Below, piece by piece: positions 63,027-64,000 of a stretch of DNA of 64,000 nt. Each line of letters starts with the position of its first letter. Positions within the stretch are counted from its first letter, which is position 1. The stretch is from Sinorhizobium fredii NGR234. Its GTDB lineage: Bacteria; Pseudomonadota; Alphaproteobacteria; Rhizobiales; Rhizobiaceae. Location of the stretch: assembly GCF_000018545.1 (NCBI RefSeq), contig NC_012587.1:1860001-1924000 (forward strand), in the 5' to 3' direction. The notes beneath the pieces are model-generated. The model had not been told where the DNA came from. It was given only the letters and a program-made list of their open reading frames with translations, and did no database searches. A program made the translations under genes and the position numbers.

Positions 63027-63123
63027 GGTTGCGACCGCGCGAAGCGGCGGAGTTCCTCAACGCCATCGTTCAGCTGGGGTTCAGGCTCGGCGGCCCAGTG
63101 TGGCGGCAGTAGAGGAGAAAGCC

Positions 63124-63366
63124 ATGCGAATCCTGCCATTGCTGGTTGCCACGACCACGATAATGACAGGCACCGCCGAGGCCGGCAGTCAATCATCGAA
63201 CACAAGCTCAAACAGTTCATCGAACAACGCGGTTGTTAACGAGCGGATCGTCGATACCTATTGCGAAGACGGCTATTGCGAGCGCCGGGTCTTGCGCCGG
63301 ACATATCGCGACGGACGCGATGGTGGCGAAGGCGAGTGGCGTCGCTATTTTGATCACGACGACTGA
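63124..63366 (+). CDS. Small exported protein
   Basis: An 80-residue protein with a signal peptide (MRILPLLVATTTIMTGTAEA), a Ser/Asn-rich stretch and a charged end with two Cys (DTYCEDGYCERRVLRRTY). AGAGGAGAAAGCC precedes the ATG. No family recognised. Confidence 0.65.
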   Translation: MRILPLLVATTTIMTGTAEAGSQSSNTSSNSSSNNAVVNERIVDTYCEDGYCERRVLRRTYRDGRDGGEGEWRRYFDHDD

Positions 63367-63559
63367 GCGGGTATCGCGGCAAGCCGCGCTGACGACCAGC
63401 GCCGCGACCGACGGCTCGCTCCTATCGTTGCATCCGGCGGATTTCGCGCTGCTGCTCGAGCCCCATTTCGAGCGACAACTCTTTTTTCGTGTCGCGTGTC
63501 GGTGTCCGCTGCGATCGGACGTCCTAGATCTAGTGACGTACGATCCAGGGAGAGCAACT

Positions 63560-64000
63560 ATGAGAAAGATCATCGTTGGTGCATTCGTGAGCCTTGATGG
63601 CATCATGCAGGCGCCGGGCGGGCCGCACGAAGATCCCGTCGGCGGCTTCAAGTATGGCGGCTGGGCCTTCCCCTATTTCGACGAGGCCATGGGACAGGCG
63701 GTGGACGACATGTTTGCCAAGCCGTTCGACCTTTTGCTTGGCCGGAAAACCTACGACATCTTCGCGGCACATTGGCCCTATGCCGGCGCCGACGATCCGA
63801 TCGGCTCCTTGTTCGACCGCATCACCAAATATGTTGCGACGCGCAATCCGGCCCTGAAGCTCGACTGGCAGAAAAGCCAAACCTTGGGCGACGACGTGCT
63901 GGCGACGCTTGGAAAACTGAAGAGCGAGGATGGGCCGGACCTGCTGACGCAAGGCTCGACCGATTTCCTCCAGACCCTCTTTCTCCACGACCTGGTCGAC
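63560..64000 (+). CDS. RibD C-terminal/dihydrofolate-reductase-like protein, 3' end outside window
   Basis: 147 residues are visible: MRKIIVGAFVSLDGIMQAPG, DLLLGRKTYDIFAAHWP, and LLTQGSTDFLQTLF, the pattern of the RibD_C/YyaP-YwjB reductase family. The likely cofactor is NADPH; the substrate is unknown. GGGAGAGCAACT precedes the ATG. Confidence 0.85.
   Translation, partial: MRKIIVGAFVSLDGIMQAPGGPHEDPVGGFKYGGWAFPYFDEAMGQAVDDMFAKPFDLLLGRKTYDIFAAHWPYAGADDPIGSLFDRITKYVATRNPALKLDWQKSQTLGDDVLATLGKLKSEDGPDLLTQGSTDFLQTLFLHDLVD

Overview
The window looks like a chromosomal segment of an alphaproteobacterial rhizobium, most probably Sinorhizobium/Ensifer. The reasons are the high GC content and codon use, the complete acpXL-to-lpxXL very-long-chain fatty acid (VLCFA) cluster in rhizobial gene order, the aerobic-type cob genes arranged as in Pseudomonas denitrificans and Sinorhizobium, and palindromic mosaic repeats of rhizobial type. 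Assignments rest on reading translated sequence and motifs; no database search was run.

Region by region. 0-0.5 kb: end of a PAS-domain protein. 0.85-6.4 kb (minus strand): acpXL, fabZXL, fabF2XL, fabF1XL, adh2XL and lpxXL, which make a 28-carbon hydroxy fatty acid on a dedicated carrier and transfer it to lipid A. 6.8-7.5 kb: an FnrN-type oxygen regulator with a perfect anaerobox. 7.5-26.3 kb: cobalamin synthesis in three blocks: cobE-A-B-C-D plus a phosphodiesterase gene, then cobP-W-N-O behind an unusually long cobalamin riboswitch, then cobQ. A TSUP transporter and a FecR-domain/CHASE2-cyclase pair lie among them. A repeat element is built in frame into cobN.

26.9-31.8 kb: a glycine-betaine-type ABC importer that has kept its binding protein and ATPase but lost nearly all of its permease gene, then a tautomerase with a divergent LysR gene, and betaine/homocysteine methyltransferase (bmt). 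32.5-33.7 kb: an IS110-family element apparently inserted in a palindromic repeat. 33.7-37.1 kb: an ECF sigma factor with a VWA-domain membrane protein, and a DUF2233 protein.

37.3-50.4 kb is the most interesting part: a corrinoid-dependent one-carbon system. It holds a ferredoxin-like protein, an MttB-family (non-pyrrolysine) methyltransferase, a corrinoid carrier protein, a DUF1638 protein, a MetV-like cysteine-rich protein with a MetF-like reductase, a stand-alone pterin-binding methyltransferase and a RamA-like corrinoid activator. With bmt these parts make up a split methionine synthase able to accept methyl groups from folate or from quaternary amines. The neighbouring cob genes would supply the cofactor. 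Bmt, the pterin methyltransferase, the activator and the MttB homologue all carry short Arg-rich termini (three share Gly-Gly-Gly-Arg-Arg), while the corrinoid protein has a strongly acidic N-terminus. I suggest these are docking tails.

50.4-64 kb: an Lrp regulator with a frameshifted diaminopropionate ammonia-lyase and an M20 amidohydrolase; DUF1127-type small proteins and a LysR regulator with shared upstream boxes; a GbdR-like AraC regulator; two tandem double-receiver proteins, one with GGDEF; a soluble class III cyclase; and a RibD-type reductase running off the end. No tRNA, rRNA or CRISPR array was seen.
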